NCBI RefSeq assembly: GCF_000384335.2
Contig: NZ_KQ031382.1
Span: 1,550,001 to 1,614,000, forward strand
Reading direction: 5' to 3'
From: Hyphomicrobium sp. 99
Lineage (GTDB): Bacteria > Pseudomonadota > Alphaproteobacteria > Rhizobiales > Hyphomicrobiaceae
DNA: 64,000 nucleotides
Positions 40,388 through 48,934 of the stretch are shown in pieces (position 1 is the first letter of the stretch; each line of letters starts with the position of its first letter). The position numbers were made by a program, and so were the translations under genes. The notes under the pieces are model-generated. The model saw only the letters and a list, made by a program, of their open reading frames with translations. It searched no databases and was not told the DNA's origin.

Positions 40388-40522
40388 ATGCAGGGTTGGT
40401 TCTCGCAGATCGTCATAGGCGTCATCGTCACCGTTTTGGGCACCGTCATCGCGAACGCAGTCACTGGCGGCCGCGCCGGCCATCACTTCGTCCCGAGCTT
40501 CCACGCCTCGTCTCGCCACTGA
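40388..40522 (+). CDS. possible 44-residue single-span membrane protein
   Basis: A short frame starting [20 protein letters not shown] has one clean transmembrane helix (about residues 6-27), then a short basic and histidine-containing tail. GAGCGGGG lies about 13 bases upstream of the ATG. It sits alone between two repeat elements. The sharply bounded hydrophobic segment favours a real gene, but there is no family match I can name. Confidence 0.4.
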   Translation: MQGWFSQIVIGVIVTVLGTVIANAVTGGRAGHHFVPSFHASSRH

Positions 40523-40530
40523 TCTCTTCC

Positions 40531-40580
40531 GCACCGGCGGCCGGCTCCGCGAAAGCGGAGCCGTGTGCGCAATCAATAAG
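40531..40580. repeat. REP-like hairpin, copy A
   Basis: Starts GCACCGGCGGCCGGCTCCGC, then a GAAA loop and GCGGAGCCG. It is related to the copies at 42440, 50148 and 50205. The terminal stem GGCTCCGC/GCGGAGCC is perfect. The outer arm is less conserved than in copy B. Confidence 0.75.
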
Positions 40581-40993
40581 CACGAAGCGGACGGGTTCCG
40601 CGGCTGGGTCGTGCAGCAATGAAGTCTCGGAACCGATCCGCTCCGTGACAGACCGAGAACAGGGTCTCGAGCAGGGTCACTTTACGTCAGCGGGATGCTC
40701 CGCACACAGGCTTCTCACCCTGTGCGAACCTTGCCGATCGCCTTGTCCGGAAGCGCGCGTCACGCCCCGGGTCGGGCTGCCCCACCCGAGCCCGACGCAA
40801 CGCCTTGCGCACGAACCCTTCGCCGGATGGGCGACGCGATTATGCGTGAGGAGGCGAGAGCGGGGATAAGTTTTTTTGAGTGGGGGGAATTGCAATTTGG
40901 AAAAGGAGGAATGGGGGCTGTACAGATGATCTGCTCTGAGAGAAGTTAACGGAATTGGGTGGGGTCGCGTTGTTGCGTTTGGGGGGCGTAAAT
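40581..40993. other. intergenic region before the TPR gene
   Basis: 413 bases without a gene I can support. Open frames here (for example to 40869) lack any recognisable protein. The right half becomes AT-richer and purine-rich (AAAAGGAGGAATGGGGG near 40900), unlike the flanking housekeeping DNA, and may hold the promoter of the TPR gene. Confidence 0.35.
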
Positions 40994-41944
40994 ATGTTCG
41001 AGGAACTTTTGCATTCGGTTTTTGAGCAATGGTCGCACGTCGCGGAGACGTTTTTTCAAGGAATTCAGGCCCCCAAAATATTGAGCTTTCTCATTCCGAT
41101 CTTTCCGGCGGCCTACGGAGTGTTCATTAAATGGCGCAGCTCGGGATATCGTCTCTTGGACAGGATGGACGAATTCTTGGGGCGGCAAGAGAAGCGCTTG
41201 CAGGAGTCGAGAGAGTCCGTTGCGGGTCTGTTTCGTTGTCCTTCACCGGCTAGGGCGCTCGACGAGCCCACTTTTGACTCTCGCTCTGTCAGCAGATCGC
41301 TTCGCAAAATGAGTTGGGGCTTCGGAGCTGCGGCTGTCAACGACTTGCACGGAGCTATCGTCATCAGTTCCAATCAAGCTCGCCTTGCGCAGAAGCAACT
41401 GGAAGAATTCAAAAGTCGGCAAGCGCTTGCTCACCTCTTGCTGGGCGCAAAGGAAGCCTCAAGAAACTTACAAGATCCGGAAGGACGACGCGCTTCGCGA
41501 GAGGCAGCGCTTGAGCATTTTAATTCAGCAATTGAGATCAATAGTGGTGATGTTGATGCAATCGAATACGCCGGGATGATGCTGCTCGAACTAGCAAATC
41601 CCGCAGGCGCGCTGTCACGCTTCAATGAGCTGATTGCATTGCGCCAAGCGGACGGTGGGGTTTCGCTTGCCCGTGCATACCGTTTGCAGGCTACCGCTTT
41701 CGAAACTCTACCTTCGCCAGCGAATGCCAATGCAAACGCTGCGCTCGGGAATGCACTTGCGGTACTTCCCCCGTCAGAAGCATTGGAACGCGCTCTCACT
41801 TTTGAGCATCGGGGAAATGTTAGAGTGAAGCTCGGGTTTCTACCCGCAGCGAATACCTGCTTTCAAAACGCCTTGACCATCTATCAAAGCTTTAGGTCAA
41901 TGCCCGCAGGTCGCGAAGGCTTGGACGAGTCAATGCTGCGATAG
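40994..41944 (+). CDS. TPR-like membrane-anchored protein, unknown function
   Basis: A 316-residue protein with one hydrophobic segment near the N-terminus (about 28-46, ILSFLIPIFPAAYGVFI) and then a soluble helical region. Residues about 140-300 look like tetratricopeptide repeats (AALEHFNSAIEINSGDVDAI, GALSRFNELIALRQADGG, AANTCFQNALTIYQSF). The ATG at 40994 has GGGGGGCG upstream; the frame opens at 40955. Codon use is less GC-rich than in neighbouring housekeeping genes. It lies between REP-like copies A and B. I recognise no specific family; a scaffold role is only a general expectation for TPR proteins. Confidence 0.65.
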   Translation: MFEELLHSVFEQWSHVAETFFQGIQAPKILSFLIPIFPAAYGVFIKWRSSGYRLLDRMDEFLGRQEKRLQESRESVAGLFRCPSPARALDEPTFDSRSVSRSLRKMSWGFGAAAVNDLHGAIVISSNQARLAQKQLEEFKSRQALAHLLLGAKEASRNLQDPEGRRASREAALEHFNSAIEINSGDVDAIEYAGMMLLELANPAGALSRFNELIALRQADGGVSLARAYRLQATAFETLPSPANANANAALGNALAVLPPSEALERALTFEHRGNVRVKLGFLPAANTCFQNALTIYQSFRSMPAGREGLDESMLR

Positions 41945-42037
41945 CAAAGATAAATCGCTCGCAGAGCGCCTCCGTTGACACCCCGTCGCAGCAGGATGAG
42001 GTGCCACCACCCGTAGGCCCCTCTAATAATTGGCTAA

Positions 42038-42295
42038 CTAGATTTGCAAAGCCCAACGGCTAGCAAAGCCTATTGCAAACGCCGCTCCGCTCGCCAATAC
42101 CGCATGCCCTGCACTTTGCCAGTGGGCCATCGTCAGCATTTGCGATAGGCCGAGGTTCGTAAACCGAGCTGCGAATTTGCGCTGCTCACGGAGCGAAACT
42201 GAAAAGAGAGCCGCGGCTCCAAGCAGCGCTGCCCATATCGGTGCGCCAGCGAACGCAGCGAATGCCGTGAATAGTATCGATGTGAATGCCAGCAT
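42038..42295 (-). CDS. small hydrophobic membrane protein
   Basis: An 85-residue protein with two or three hydrophobic stretches (LAFTSILFTAFAAFAGAPIW, AALLGAAALFSVSL, and a C-terminal AVLASGAAFAIGFA). The start has GGGGGA 6 bases upstream, and a perfect 13-base palindrome overlaps this leader. It converges with the TPR gene. I know no function. Confidence 0.5.
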   Translation of the reverse strand: MLAFTSILFTAFAAFAGAPIWAALLGAAALFSVSLREQRKFAARFTNLGLSQMLTMAHWQSAGHAVLASGAAFAIGFASRWALQI

Positions 42296-42302
42296 TGGTA
42301 TC

Positions 42303-42315
42303 CCCCAATTTGGGG
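42303..42315. promoter_or_regulatory. palindrome over the leader of the small membrane protein
   Basis: CCCCAATTTGGGG, a perfect 6-1-6 inverted repeat, ends 7 bases before the start codon of the minus-strand 85-residue protein and includes its presumed ribosome-binding G-run. It could be an operator or a translation-blocking hairpin. Confidence 0.4.
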
Positions 42316-42439
42316 TAATGAGCCGTGATTCCCGAAATCCATGCAGCTTCGCGCTGTGAGCGAACTGGAATAACCTGTTGATAACAAGCCAACGCCCAAG
42401 CTCCGCTTAAGTTGCGAGCACCAACGCCACCCCAAGCCC

Positions 42440-42480
42440 GCGCCGGCGGCCGGCTCCGCGCAGCGGAGTCGCCGGCGCAA
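42440..42480. repeat. REP-like hairpin, copy B
   Basis: Outer arms GCGCCGGCG / CGCCGGCGC and inner stem CTCCGC / GCGGAG around a GCA loop, with a short bulge between them. It is the best-formed copy of the family. It is followed at once by a terminator-like hairpin. Confidence 0.85.
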
Positions 42481-42481
42481 T

Positions 42482-42510
42482 TAAAAAAGGCAGCTTGCGC
42501 CGCCTTTTTC
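42482..42510. terminator. bidirectional terminator-like hairpin
   Basis: TAAAAAAGGCAGC ... GCCGCCTTTTTC, a GC stem of about six pairs with one mismatch, bordered by A-run and T-run, so it can work on both strands. On the minus strand it lies about 45 bases beyond the stop of the 146-residue exported protein. Confidence 0.75.
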
Positions 42511-42551
42511 TTTCTCGTTTGGGAGGATCGGTATTCGAAGTTTGGGGAAAT

Positions 42552-42992
42552 TCAGGATTCAAGTTGCCAGATGCCCGTCGGCAAACGGCAGGCGACGATT
42601 TCGGTCTCCTTCGTCGTGTCGACGCCGGTCAGCGAGACGACCGCATGGCGGCAGACGCTGCCGCGCGTGTCCTTGAACGATGAGACGGGCTTGACGATGC
42701 CGGAGAGGCGTCCGTGCGCGCGGTGCCAGACATAGCTCGAGCCGTCGGCAACTTCCGTCAGGGCGAATTGCACGCTTTCGAGCGCCGCATATTCGTCATC
42801 CCGGTCAAGCGCGACCTTGACGCTGGTGAGTTTCGTTTTGTCGTCGAGGGCGCTGGGTTTCGGGCAGGCGGCCGATGCGAGGGGCTGGTCCGCACCCCAG
42901 GCAAACCCGTAAGGTAAGAAAATCGCCGCAACCAGCGCGAATGCCGTTGCGCCGGCCGCGGCAGTCGAGAATAGGGACGCATTTGAGGACAT
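42552..42992 (-). CDS. exported protein of unknown function
   Basis: A 146-residue protein with a signal peptide (hydrophobic AAAGATAFALVAAIFLPYGF, likely cleavage after FAWGA at about 34). The mature part has the pattern of small alphaproteobacterial outer-membrane/surface-antigen proteins, with two cysteines (VCRHAVVSLTG and VACRLPTGIW) and the closing GIWQLES. I am unsure of the family. The start at 42992 is chosen for the signal peptide; the frame extends upstream past pdxH without similarity. It is divergent from pdxH. Confidence 0.7.
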   Translation of the reverse strand: MSSNASLFSTAAAGATAFALVAAIFLPYGFAWGADQPLASAACPKPSALDDKTKLTSVKVALDRDDEYAALESVQFALTEVADGSSYVWHRAHGRLSGIVKPVSSFKDTRGSVCRHAVVSLTGVDTTKETEIVACRLPTGIWQLES

Positions 42993-43187
42993 GACGCTTA
43001 CTTTCAACTCAGGCGGAACGCGACGCTCGCCCAACAAGACGATGGGGGGAGTCTGCCTCAGTATGGTTAAAAGGGACTGAACATATGTCGCGGCGTGTGC
43101 TGTAACGGGGCGCGCCGCCATCTTGGCAAACCGATTTGAACGCGCGATCTGCAATTGAGACTGAAAATCCAGCGTTGAGCACGCAAC

Positions 43188-43844
43188 ATGAGTGACACCG
43201 GAACTTCCCAGACCTCGGCTCCCGAAAGGGCACCTGATTTCTCGACCGCCGAAGATCCTTTTCTGCTGTTCGAGACCTGGATGTCGGAGGCAGAAAAGTC
43301 CGAGCCGAACGATCCGAACGCGATGGCGCTCGCGACCGTCGATGCGGGCGGAATGCCGAACGTGAGGACGGTGCTGCTGAAGGGACTGGATGGGCCAGGC
43401 AGCGCCGATCGCGGCTTCGTCTTCTACACGAACTTCGAAAGCGCGAAGGGCCGCGAGCTGCTCGCAAACCCGAAGGCCGGTCTGCTGTTCCATTGGAAGA
43501 GCCTCGAACGGCAGGTGCGCATTCGCGGTCCCGTGTCGCTGGTCTCGCATGGCGAGGCGGATGCCTATTACGCCTCGCGGCCACGGCTGAGCCGCATCGG
43601 CGCCTGGGCTTCGCATCAGTCGCGGCCGCTATCGTCGCGCGACGTGCTCGAAGCCAAGGTCCATCATTACGAAGCCAAGTTTCCGGAAGAAGCCATTCCG
43701 CGCCCGGCCCACTGGTCGGGGTTCCGCGTTCTCCCGGTCGAAATCGAATTCTGGATGAGCCGTCCGTTCAGGCTTCACGACCGCATCGTCTTCCGCCGCG
43801 ACGCGCCGCGCGACTCCTGGCAGAAAACCCGTCTCTATCCCTGA
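43188..43844 (+). CDS. pdxH: pyridoxamine 5'-phosphate oxidase
   Basis: FMN enzyme making pyridoxal 5'-phosphate (vitamin B6). The 218-residue protein has the family core [64 protein letters not shown], and the C-terminal [12 protein letters not shown] ... RLYP signature. The length is usual. Confidence 0.96.
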   Translation: MSDTGTSQTSAPERAPDFSTAEDPFLLFETWMSEAEKSEPNDPNAMALATVDAGGMPNVRTVLLKGLDGPGSADRGFVFYTNFESAKGRELLANPKAGLLFHWKSLERQVRIRGPVSLVSHGEADAYYASRPRLSRIGAWASHQSRPLSSRDVLEAKVHHYEAKFPEEAIPRPAHWSGFRVLPVEIEFWMSRPFRLHDRIVFRRDAPRDSWQKTRLYP

Positions 43845-43910
43845 GCGACCACAAAAAGCGCGGCTTGTGGCACAATGAAGCTAAGGCGTGAGGATTGACT
43901 TGAGGCGCGA

Positions 43911-44963
43911 ATGGTAACGGACCGCATCGACGAACGCCGCCCGAAACGGCGGCTCCGCGACCGTTATCAATCGACGCGGATCTATTACGCAGCCGGCCAG
44001 CCGCCGTCTTTTCTCGCGAAGTGGACGAGCCGCATCGCGCTCTTCTCAGCCGTCGCCGCGCTGGTGACGGCGGGCCTGCACCGATTGCATTTGCTGCCCA
44101 CGCCCGTCGCGTTGACGATCGCCTACATCGTCATTTTCTGCGCGGGCCTTTCGCTGCTGATGGCATTCGTCGCCGGGCTCGATATCTGGGTGACGGGACG
44201 GCAGGGCGCGGCGCGCGTGTTCTGCGGGGCGATCGTCGCGCTGGGGCTGCTCGCCATTCCCGCCGGCGTCTGGGCCATGAGTTTCAAGTGGCCGCCGATC
44301 AACGACGTCTCGACCGATCTCGACGAGCCGCCGGAGTTCACAGAGGCCAAGGACGAGCGGCCGGCCGACGCCAATCTGACGGACTATCCGGGCGATGCGT
44401 TCGCAACGATCCAGCGCGCGCATTATCCCGACCTGAAGAGTCTGGTCCTCCCGCGGCCGACCGAGGAAAGCTACGAGCTGGTGCTGCAAGCGCTCGCCAA
44501 GCTCAAGCTGAAAACGACGCTCGAAGTGCCGCCGGAAGATGAGCAGGACGCGCCGGGCTTCATCGAGCTTTCCGACCAGTCGCAGATTTTAGGGCTTGTC
44601 GACGACATCATCATTCGCGTGCTGGGCGAGGATGGCTCATCCCGCATCGACGTGAGATCAGCGTCGCGCTATGGCGATATCGATTTCGGCCGTAACGCCG
44701 CCCACGTGCGCGCGATCCTGAAGGAAACCGCGAGCCGCTTCGAAGCCTCCGTCCCCGACGTCGACAAGGATACGCGCGCCGCCGTCGACAAGCGCAACAA
44801 GCTCAAAGCGGAGAAAGGTCGCGGTCCGGCGTCAAAGGCAGATCGGAAGCGACCAAACCCTTCTCGATTAGATACTCGACGTGCGCCTGGACAGAAAGCG
44901 TCGCAGCCGGGATCAGCTGGGGGGCAAGGCCGCGGTAAACAGCGGGGACAATTTGACGAATAG
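43911..44963 (+). CDS. DUF1499 domain membrane protein
   Basis: A 350-residue protein with three N-terminal transmembrane segments (about 40-60, 65-90 and 100-125) and a DUF1499 domain (about 150-290). The domain ends with the characteristic SRIDVRSASRYGDIDFGRNA. The function of DUF1499 proteins is unknown. The last 54 codons or so run antisense over the end of the MBL hydrolase gene and give a basic low-complexity tail, so the 3' end overlaps that gene by 161 bases. The start has TTGAGGCG upstream. Confidence 0.8.
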   Translation: MVTDRIDERRPKRRLRDRYQSTRIYYAAGQPPSFLAKWTSRIALFSAVAALVTAGLHRLHLLPTPVALTIAYIVIFCAGLSLLMAFVAGLDIWVTGRQGAARVFCGAIVALGLLAIPAGVWAMSFKWPPINDVSTDLDEPPEFTEAKDERPADANLTDYPGDAFATIQRAHYPDLKSLVLPRPTEESYELVLQALAKLKLKTTLEVPPEDEQDAPGFIELSDQSQILGLVDDIIIRVLGEDGSSRIDVRSASRYGDIDFGRNAAHVRAILKETASRFEASVPDVDKDTRAAVDKRNKLKAEKGRGPASKADRKRPNPSRLDTRRAPGQKASQPGSAGGQGRGKQRGQFDE

Positions 44964-45684
44964 TCGTCGCGCCACCAGTGAGCGCGTCGAGCACGGATTT
45001 CTCGCGCCACGTCCGGTGCAGAAGATAGGCTTTCACCGTGCGCTGGGGATCGTTGAGGCGATCGCCGTGACCCGGCAGAAAAACATCGTCCGTGCGATCG
45101 AGCAGAATTTCGAGCGATGAGACGTAATCGGCCATGCGCCCTTCCGGCGGCGCGATGACCGTCGTGTTCCACGCCATCACATGATCGCCGGAGAAGACCA
45201 CCCTGCGGCCTTCGAGCGCGAAGCAGAGATGATCCGGCGCGTGGCCGGGCGTGTGGATCGCGGTCAGCGCCCAGTCGGCGCCAATAATCGTGTCGCCGCC
45301 GTTGAGCGCGATGTCGGGCACGAAATCATAGTCGACGAAGTAGCTTCCCGACGGACTGTTCTCGAGCGCCATCTTTCCCGCACCCGGATCGCGCGCATAG
45401 GCAGCCGTCACGGCACCCGTTTTCGCCTTGAGCTTGGCGATGCCGTCGACGTGATCGCGATGCGCGTGCGTCGAGAAGATGTGCGTGATCGGCCGACCGG
45501 CTGCGGCTTTCAGAATCGCTGCGCGATGCTCCGCGCTGTCAGGCCCCGCATCGATGACAGCGAGAGACGTTGAGCCGACGAGATACGTATTCGTACCCTT
45601 GAAGGTGAACGGGCTCGGATTATCCGCGACGAGCCGAATGACGCCCGGTCCCATCGGAGACGGCACGCCATAGGTGAACGCCAT
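44803..45684 (-). CDS. MBL-fold metallohydrolase (LACTB2-like)
   Basis: A 293-residue metallo-beta-lactamase-fold hydrolase. It has the metal-binding STHAHRDHVDG, then HTPGHAPDHLCF, FSGDHVMAW and the late PGHGDRL, followed by a C-terminal winged-helix-like region (about 220-290, RTWREKSVLDAL). This layout fits LACTB2/RNase-Z-like or hydroxyacylglutathione hydrolase-like proteins; the substrate cannot be told. I start at MAFTYGVPS (45684); the frame continues upstream without conservation. Its 3' end overlaps the DUF1499 gene. Confidence 0.85.
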   Translation of the reverse strand: MAFTYGVPSPMGPGVIRLVADNPSPFTFKGTNTYLVGSTSLAVIDAGPDSAEHRAAILKAAAGRPITHIFSTHAHRDHVDGIAKLKAKTGAVTAAYARDPGAGKMALENSPSGSYFVDYDFVPDIALNGGDTIIGADWALTAIHTPGHAPDHLCFALEGRRVVFSGDHVMAWNTTVIAPPEGRMADYVSSLEILLDRTDDVFLPGHGDRLNDPQRTVKAYLLHRTWREKSVLDALTGGATTIRQIVPAVYRGLAPQLIPAATLSVQAHVEYLIEKGLVASDLPLTPDRDLSPL

Positions 45685-45791
45685 CTCTGTTTTGAAATTG
45701 AGTGAATCCAAACCCCGTGGGCCCTCGTTGAAACGTGACGCGCTTATAGGGAACTCGGTCGAACTACGAATACCCTGAAATTCGACGCAGG

Positions 45792-47075
45792 TTAACGTGG
45801 CGCGCGATTTCGCACATGCTCCGGCCGGAAACCGAGACCGATGAGACGGCCCGCAAGATGCGCGAGTACGGGCCATTTGGCGATGCCCAGAATAAAACCC
45901 GGCGGACCTGATCGCGTCGGCTCAACGGCTTCGCGTTTTCGCCGGTCGCTGCGCATCATGAGCTGCAGCTTTTGCGTGGCCTTCGTCGGAAACGTGCGGC
46001 GCGTTTCGACCGCCGCAAGATGCGCGTTGGAAAGACGGCCTTCTTTCAACGGCTTCGTCAAAATGTTCGCGCTCGCAACGGCATCCTGTATCGCGAGGTT
46101 AACGCCGACGCCGCCGATGGGCGACATCGCATGCGCCGCATCGCCGATGCAGAGAAGCCCCTCGCGCCACCAGTGCTTCAGGCGATCGATCCTGACGCTC
46201 AAGAGATGCACATCGTCGAAGGACCGGATTTCCTGCAACCGTTCTGGCGGCAGCGGCGAAACGGCAGCGACCATCTCCCGGAAGGCTTCGATCCCACCCG
46301 CCTTGATCTCGGCATATGTGCCTTTACGGACGACATATCCGCATTGCCAATAATCACCGCGATCGATCATAACGAAACCTTGCCGCGGACCTGCATGACC
46401 CATGGTCTGCTCGGGATCGCTCGCCGCATGCGAAAGTTTCATCCAGAGTACTTCGCTTGGGTTCCCGAAGCTCTCGACTTCAAGTCCCGCAAGCTTGCGT
46501 GTCACCGAATTCCGGCCATCAGCGCCGACGATGAGGGATGTGGAGAGCGTTAGCGGTCCGTCGGCTGTCAACGCGCGAAGCCCGGTAACCCGATCGCCTT
46601 GAATGATGAGATCCGTGACTTCGCTCCGCATCAGCAGGCGAAAGTTCGGATAGCGCTTTGCCTCGCGCGCGAGGAAATCCAAAAAATCCCATTGCGGCAT
46701 GAAGGCGATGAAACGGTTCTTCGTCGGCAGCCAGGAAAAGTCTGCGATGGTGATGTTTTTCCCGCCGACCTCCGCATTGAGCGTGCGCGCTTGCGTATGC
46801 GGAAGTTTCAAAAGCTCATCAGCAAGCCCGAGTTCCTCCATCACCTGCAAAGTCGAAGGATGGATCGTATCGCCGCGAAAATCGCGCAGGAAGTCGCCAT
46901 GCTTTTCGACGACGGTCACGTCGACGCCGGCACGCGCCAGCAAGAGGCCGAGCATAAGGCCCGCAGGCCCCGCGCCTACGATGGCGCACGTCGTGTTGAT
47001 TTCGCGTTTCGCGGCAATGTCCTTTTCGATCTCTGAGCTTTCCGAAATAGGTACAGCGCGGGTCTCAACAATCAT
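45792..47075 (-). CDS. FAD-dependent monooxygenase (PHBH/UbiH fold)
   Basis: A 427-residue flavoprotein with the N-terminal dinucleotide-binding GAGPAGLMLGLLLARAGVDV, the DG motif GADGRNSVTRKLAG, and the GDAAHAMSPIGGVGVNLAIQD motif of group A aromatic monooxygenases. The substrate is unknown. The start overlaps the stop of the araC-family gene by 4 bases, so the two are cotranslated and the regulator probably controls this enzyme. Confidence 0.87.
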   Translation of the reverse strand: MIVETRAVPISESSEIEKDIAAKREINTTCAIVGAGPAGLMLGLLLARAGVDVTVVEKHGDFLRDFRGDTIHPSTLQVMEELGLADELLKLPHTQARTLNAEVGGKNITIADFSWLPTKNRFIAFMPQWDFLDFLAREAKRYPNFRLLMRSEVTDLIIQGDRVTGLRALTADGPLTLSTSLIVGADGRNSVTRKLAGLEVESFGNPSEVLWMKLSHAASDPEQTMGHAGPRQGFVMIDRGDYWQCGYVVRKGTYAEIKAGGIEAFREMVAAVSPLPPERLQEIRSFDDVHLLSVRIDRLKHWWREGLLCIGDAAHAMSPIGGVGVNLAIQDAVASANILTKPLKEGRLSNAHLAAVETRRTFPTKATQKLQLMMRSDRRKREAVEPTRSGPPGFILGIAKWPVLAHLAGRLIGLGFRPEHVRNRAPR

Positions 47076-47974
47076 ATCGGACTCCCGAGCGCCATCGATT
47101 TGAGATCGATGACGTCGCGTTTGGGTGGCGTGCCGAACATGCGCGCATATTCGCGGCTGAACTGTGAAGCACTCTCATAGCCGACTTGATAGGCCGCGCC
47201 CGCCACGTTGATGTCGCCGGCTGCCATCAGGCGGCGCGCTTCCAGAAGGCGCAGCTGCTTTTGATATTGCAGCGGGGTCATCGATGTCAGCGCTTTGAAA
47301 TGCGCATGAAAGGACGACGGGCTCATCCGCGCGACGGACGCGAGCTGCTCGATGCGGACGGGGCGCGCGAAATCCTCGCGCAAAACTTGGATCGCCTCGG
47401 CGAGGCGCCGCGTGCGGCTGTTCGGCAAAACGAGCTTGCAGAACTCGCCGCCGTACTCTCCCGTCAGTAGCCAGAACGAAATTTCGCGCATGATCGTGGG
47501 ATAGAGCACGGGAATGGCGTTCGGCTTCGAAAGCAACTGTGCAAGCCGCACTGTGCAATCGGCGAGTGGTCCTTGGAGATTGCCGACGAACACGCCGACG
47601 CCGCCATCGTCATTGGGAAGAGGCGGCGCCTCCAGCTCTTCCATCACCTCCCGCATGATGCGGAGGTCGAGTTCGAGGATGAGTCCAAGCAGCGGCTTCT
47701 CAACACTCGCCTTCGATACCCACCCGAGCGCCGGAATTTCGACGCTGAAGACCAGCGCCTGCAACTCGCCGTAAGTGAGCGTATCATCGTCGAACAGCAC
47801 CTGCTTTTCGCCCTGCGCGACGATGCACAGAGACGGCCGGTAGACCATGTGACGCGGGAGAGTGGGGCGGCTCGTACGCATGAAGGTGAAGCCCGGGATC
47901 GGCGTCTCGAAAACGCCTTCGCCTCCGCCATTCTCATCGGCATAGGTGCCAAGCGCGGTCTTCAAATCGAGCAT
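47072..47974 (-). CDS. AraC-family transcriptional regulator
   Basis: A 300-residue regulator with an AraC N-terminal cupin domain (about 20-160, FTFMRTSRPTLPRHMVYRPS) and two helix-turn-helix motifs near the C-terminus (IEQLASVARMSPSSFHAHFK and INVAGAAYQVGYESASQFSR). The start at 47974 has AAAGG 9 bases upstream; the longer frame gives an unconserved leader. It is followed by the FAD monooxygenase gene (4-base overlap) and is divergent from an SDR gene. The shared 180-base region is its likely operator. Confidence 0.88.
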   Translation of the reverse strand: MLDLKTALGTYADENGGGEGVFETPIPGFTFMRTSRPTLPRHMVYRPSLCIVAQGEKQVLFDDDTLTYGELQALVFSVEIPALGWVSKASVEKPLLGLILELDLRIMREVMEELEAPPLPNDDGGVGVFVGNLQGPLADCTVRLAQLLSKPNAIPVLYPTIMREISFWLLTGEYGGEFCKLVLPNSRTRRLAEAIQVLREDFARPVRIEQLASVARMSPSSFHAHFKALTSMTPLQYQKQLRLLEARRLMAAGDINVAGAAYQVGYESASQFSREYARMFGTPPKRDVIDLKSMALGSPI

Positions 47975-48154
47975 CTCGAACCTTTCGTTTTGCGGACATT
48001 TTCTCGATGATCCGAGCCTTATCATAGGACGAGAGGGCGTGACGCCCAAGCCTGTTAGAGGATTAGGCAAGAAATTCGAGAGTTCCGGCATTCAAGAGGC
48101 GACCGTCGAAGCCTAGATGTTCCGCACGCAAACACTCGCTTTGAGGAGAACACA
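47975..48154. promoter_or_regulatory. divergent AraC/SDR promoter region
   Basis: The 180 bases between the AraC-family gene and the SDR gene must hold promoters for both. A perfect 13-base palindrome, GGGCGTGACGCCC, lies at 48035-48047, the only clear symmetric site. The SDR ribosome-binding site is GAGGAG, 6 bases before its ATG. Confidence 0.45.
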
Positions 48155-48934
48155 ATGGCACAGGCAAAAAGCGGTTCGGGTCCCAAGATCGCCATCGTCA
48201 CAGGCGGCAGCCGCGGGCTTGGACAGAACACAGTTTTGAGCCTCGCCGAGCGGGGCATCGATGTGATCTTCACCTATCGCTCCAATCGAGCGGAAGCCGA
48301 GAAGACCGTCTCGGCGATCGAAAAGCATGGCCGCAAAGCCGTCGCGCTCCAACTCGACACGGGCGACGTCGCCTCGTTCGATGCCTTCGCCGCCGAGGTC
48401 AGGAAAATCCTCAAGGACAAGTGGGGTCGCGACACGTTCGACTATCTCGTGAACAATGCCGGCATCGGTTTGATGGCGCCCATCGCCGATATGAAGGAAG
48501 CCGACTTCGATCAGCTCTACAACATCCACTTCAAGGGCGTGTTCTTCCTGACGCAGAAGCTGCTGCCGCTGATCGCTGACGGGGGCCGCATCGTGAACCT
48601 ATCATCCGGCCTCGCGCGCTTCACGATGCCTGGGTTCGCAGCCTACGGCGCCATGAAGGGCGCGATCGAGGTGTTGACGCGCTTCATGGCGAAAGAGTTC
48701 GGACCGCGCGGCATTGCCGTCAACGTTGTTGCGCCTGGTGCGATCGAGACCGATTTCGGCGGTGGCCTTGTGCGCGACAACGCCGAGATCAACAAACACA
48801 TCGCATCCGCGACGGCGATGGGACGCGTGGGCGTTCCCGACGATATTGGGCCGATGATCGCTGTGCTGCTTGCAGACGAAAATCGCTGGATGACGGCGCA
48901 GCGCCTCGAGGTCTCGGGCGGCGTGAACCTCTGA
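48155..48934 (+). CDS. short-chain dehydrogenase/reductase
   Basis: A 259-residue classical SDR. Its features are the cofactor motif TGGSRGLGQNT, NNAG (LVNNAGIGLMAP), the catalytic Ser segment NLSSGLARF and YGAMK (Tyr-x3-Lys), then the NVVAPGAIETDF loop. The basic YRSNRAE after beta-2 suggests NADP(H). The substrate is unknown. It is divergent from an AraC-family regulator, and pairing with the FAD monooxygenase suggests a small catabolic or detoxification module. Confidence 0.9.
   Translation: MAQAKSGSGPKIAIVTGGSRGLGQNTVLSLAERGIDVIFTYRSNRAEAEKTVSAIEKHGRKAVALQLDTGDVASFDAFAAEVRKILKDKWGRDTFDYLVNNAGIGLMAPIADMKEADFDQLYNIHFKGVFFLTQKLLPLIADGGRIVNLSSGLARFTMPGFAAYGAMKGAIEVLTRFMAKEFGPRGIAVNVVAPGAIETDFGGGLVRDNAEINKHIASATAMGRVGVPDDIGPMIAVLLADENRWMTAQRLEVSGGVNL

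Noticed and set aside
39563-40576. lexA extended by about 340 codons upstream
   Set aside because: The extension reads through the two 137-bp repeats (WIPACAGMT peptide twice) and the SOS box, so it is non-coding repeat DNA open by chance. LexA starts at 39562.
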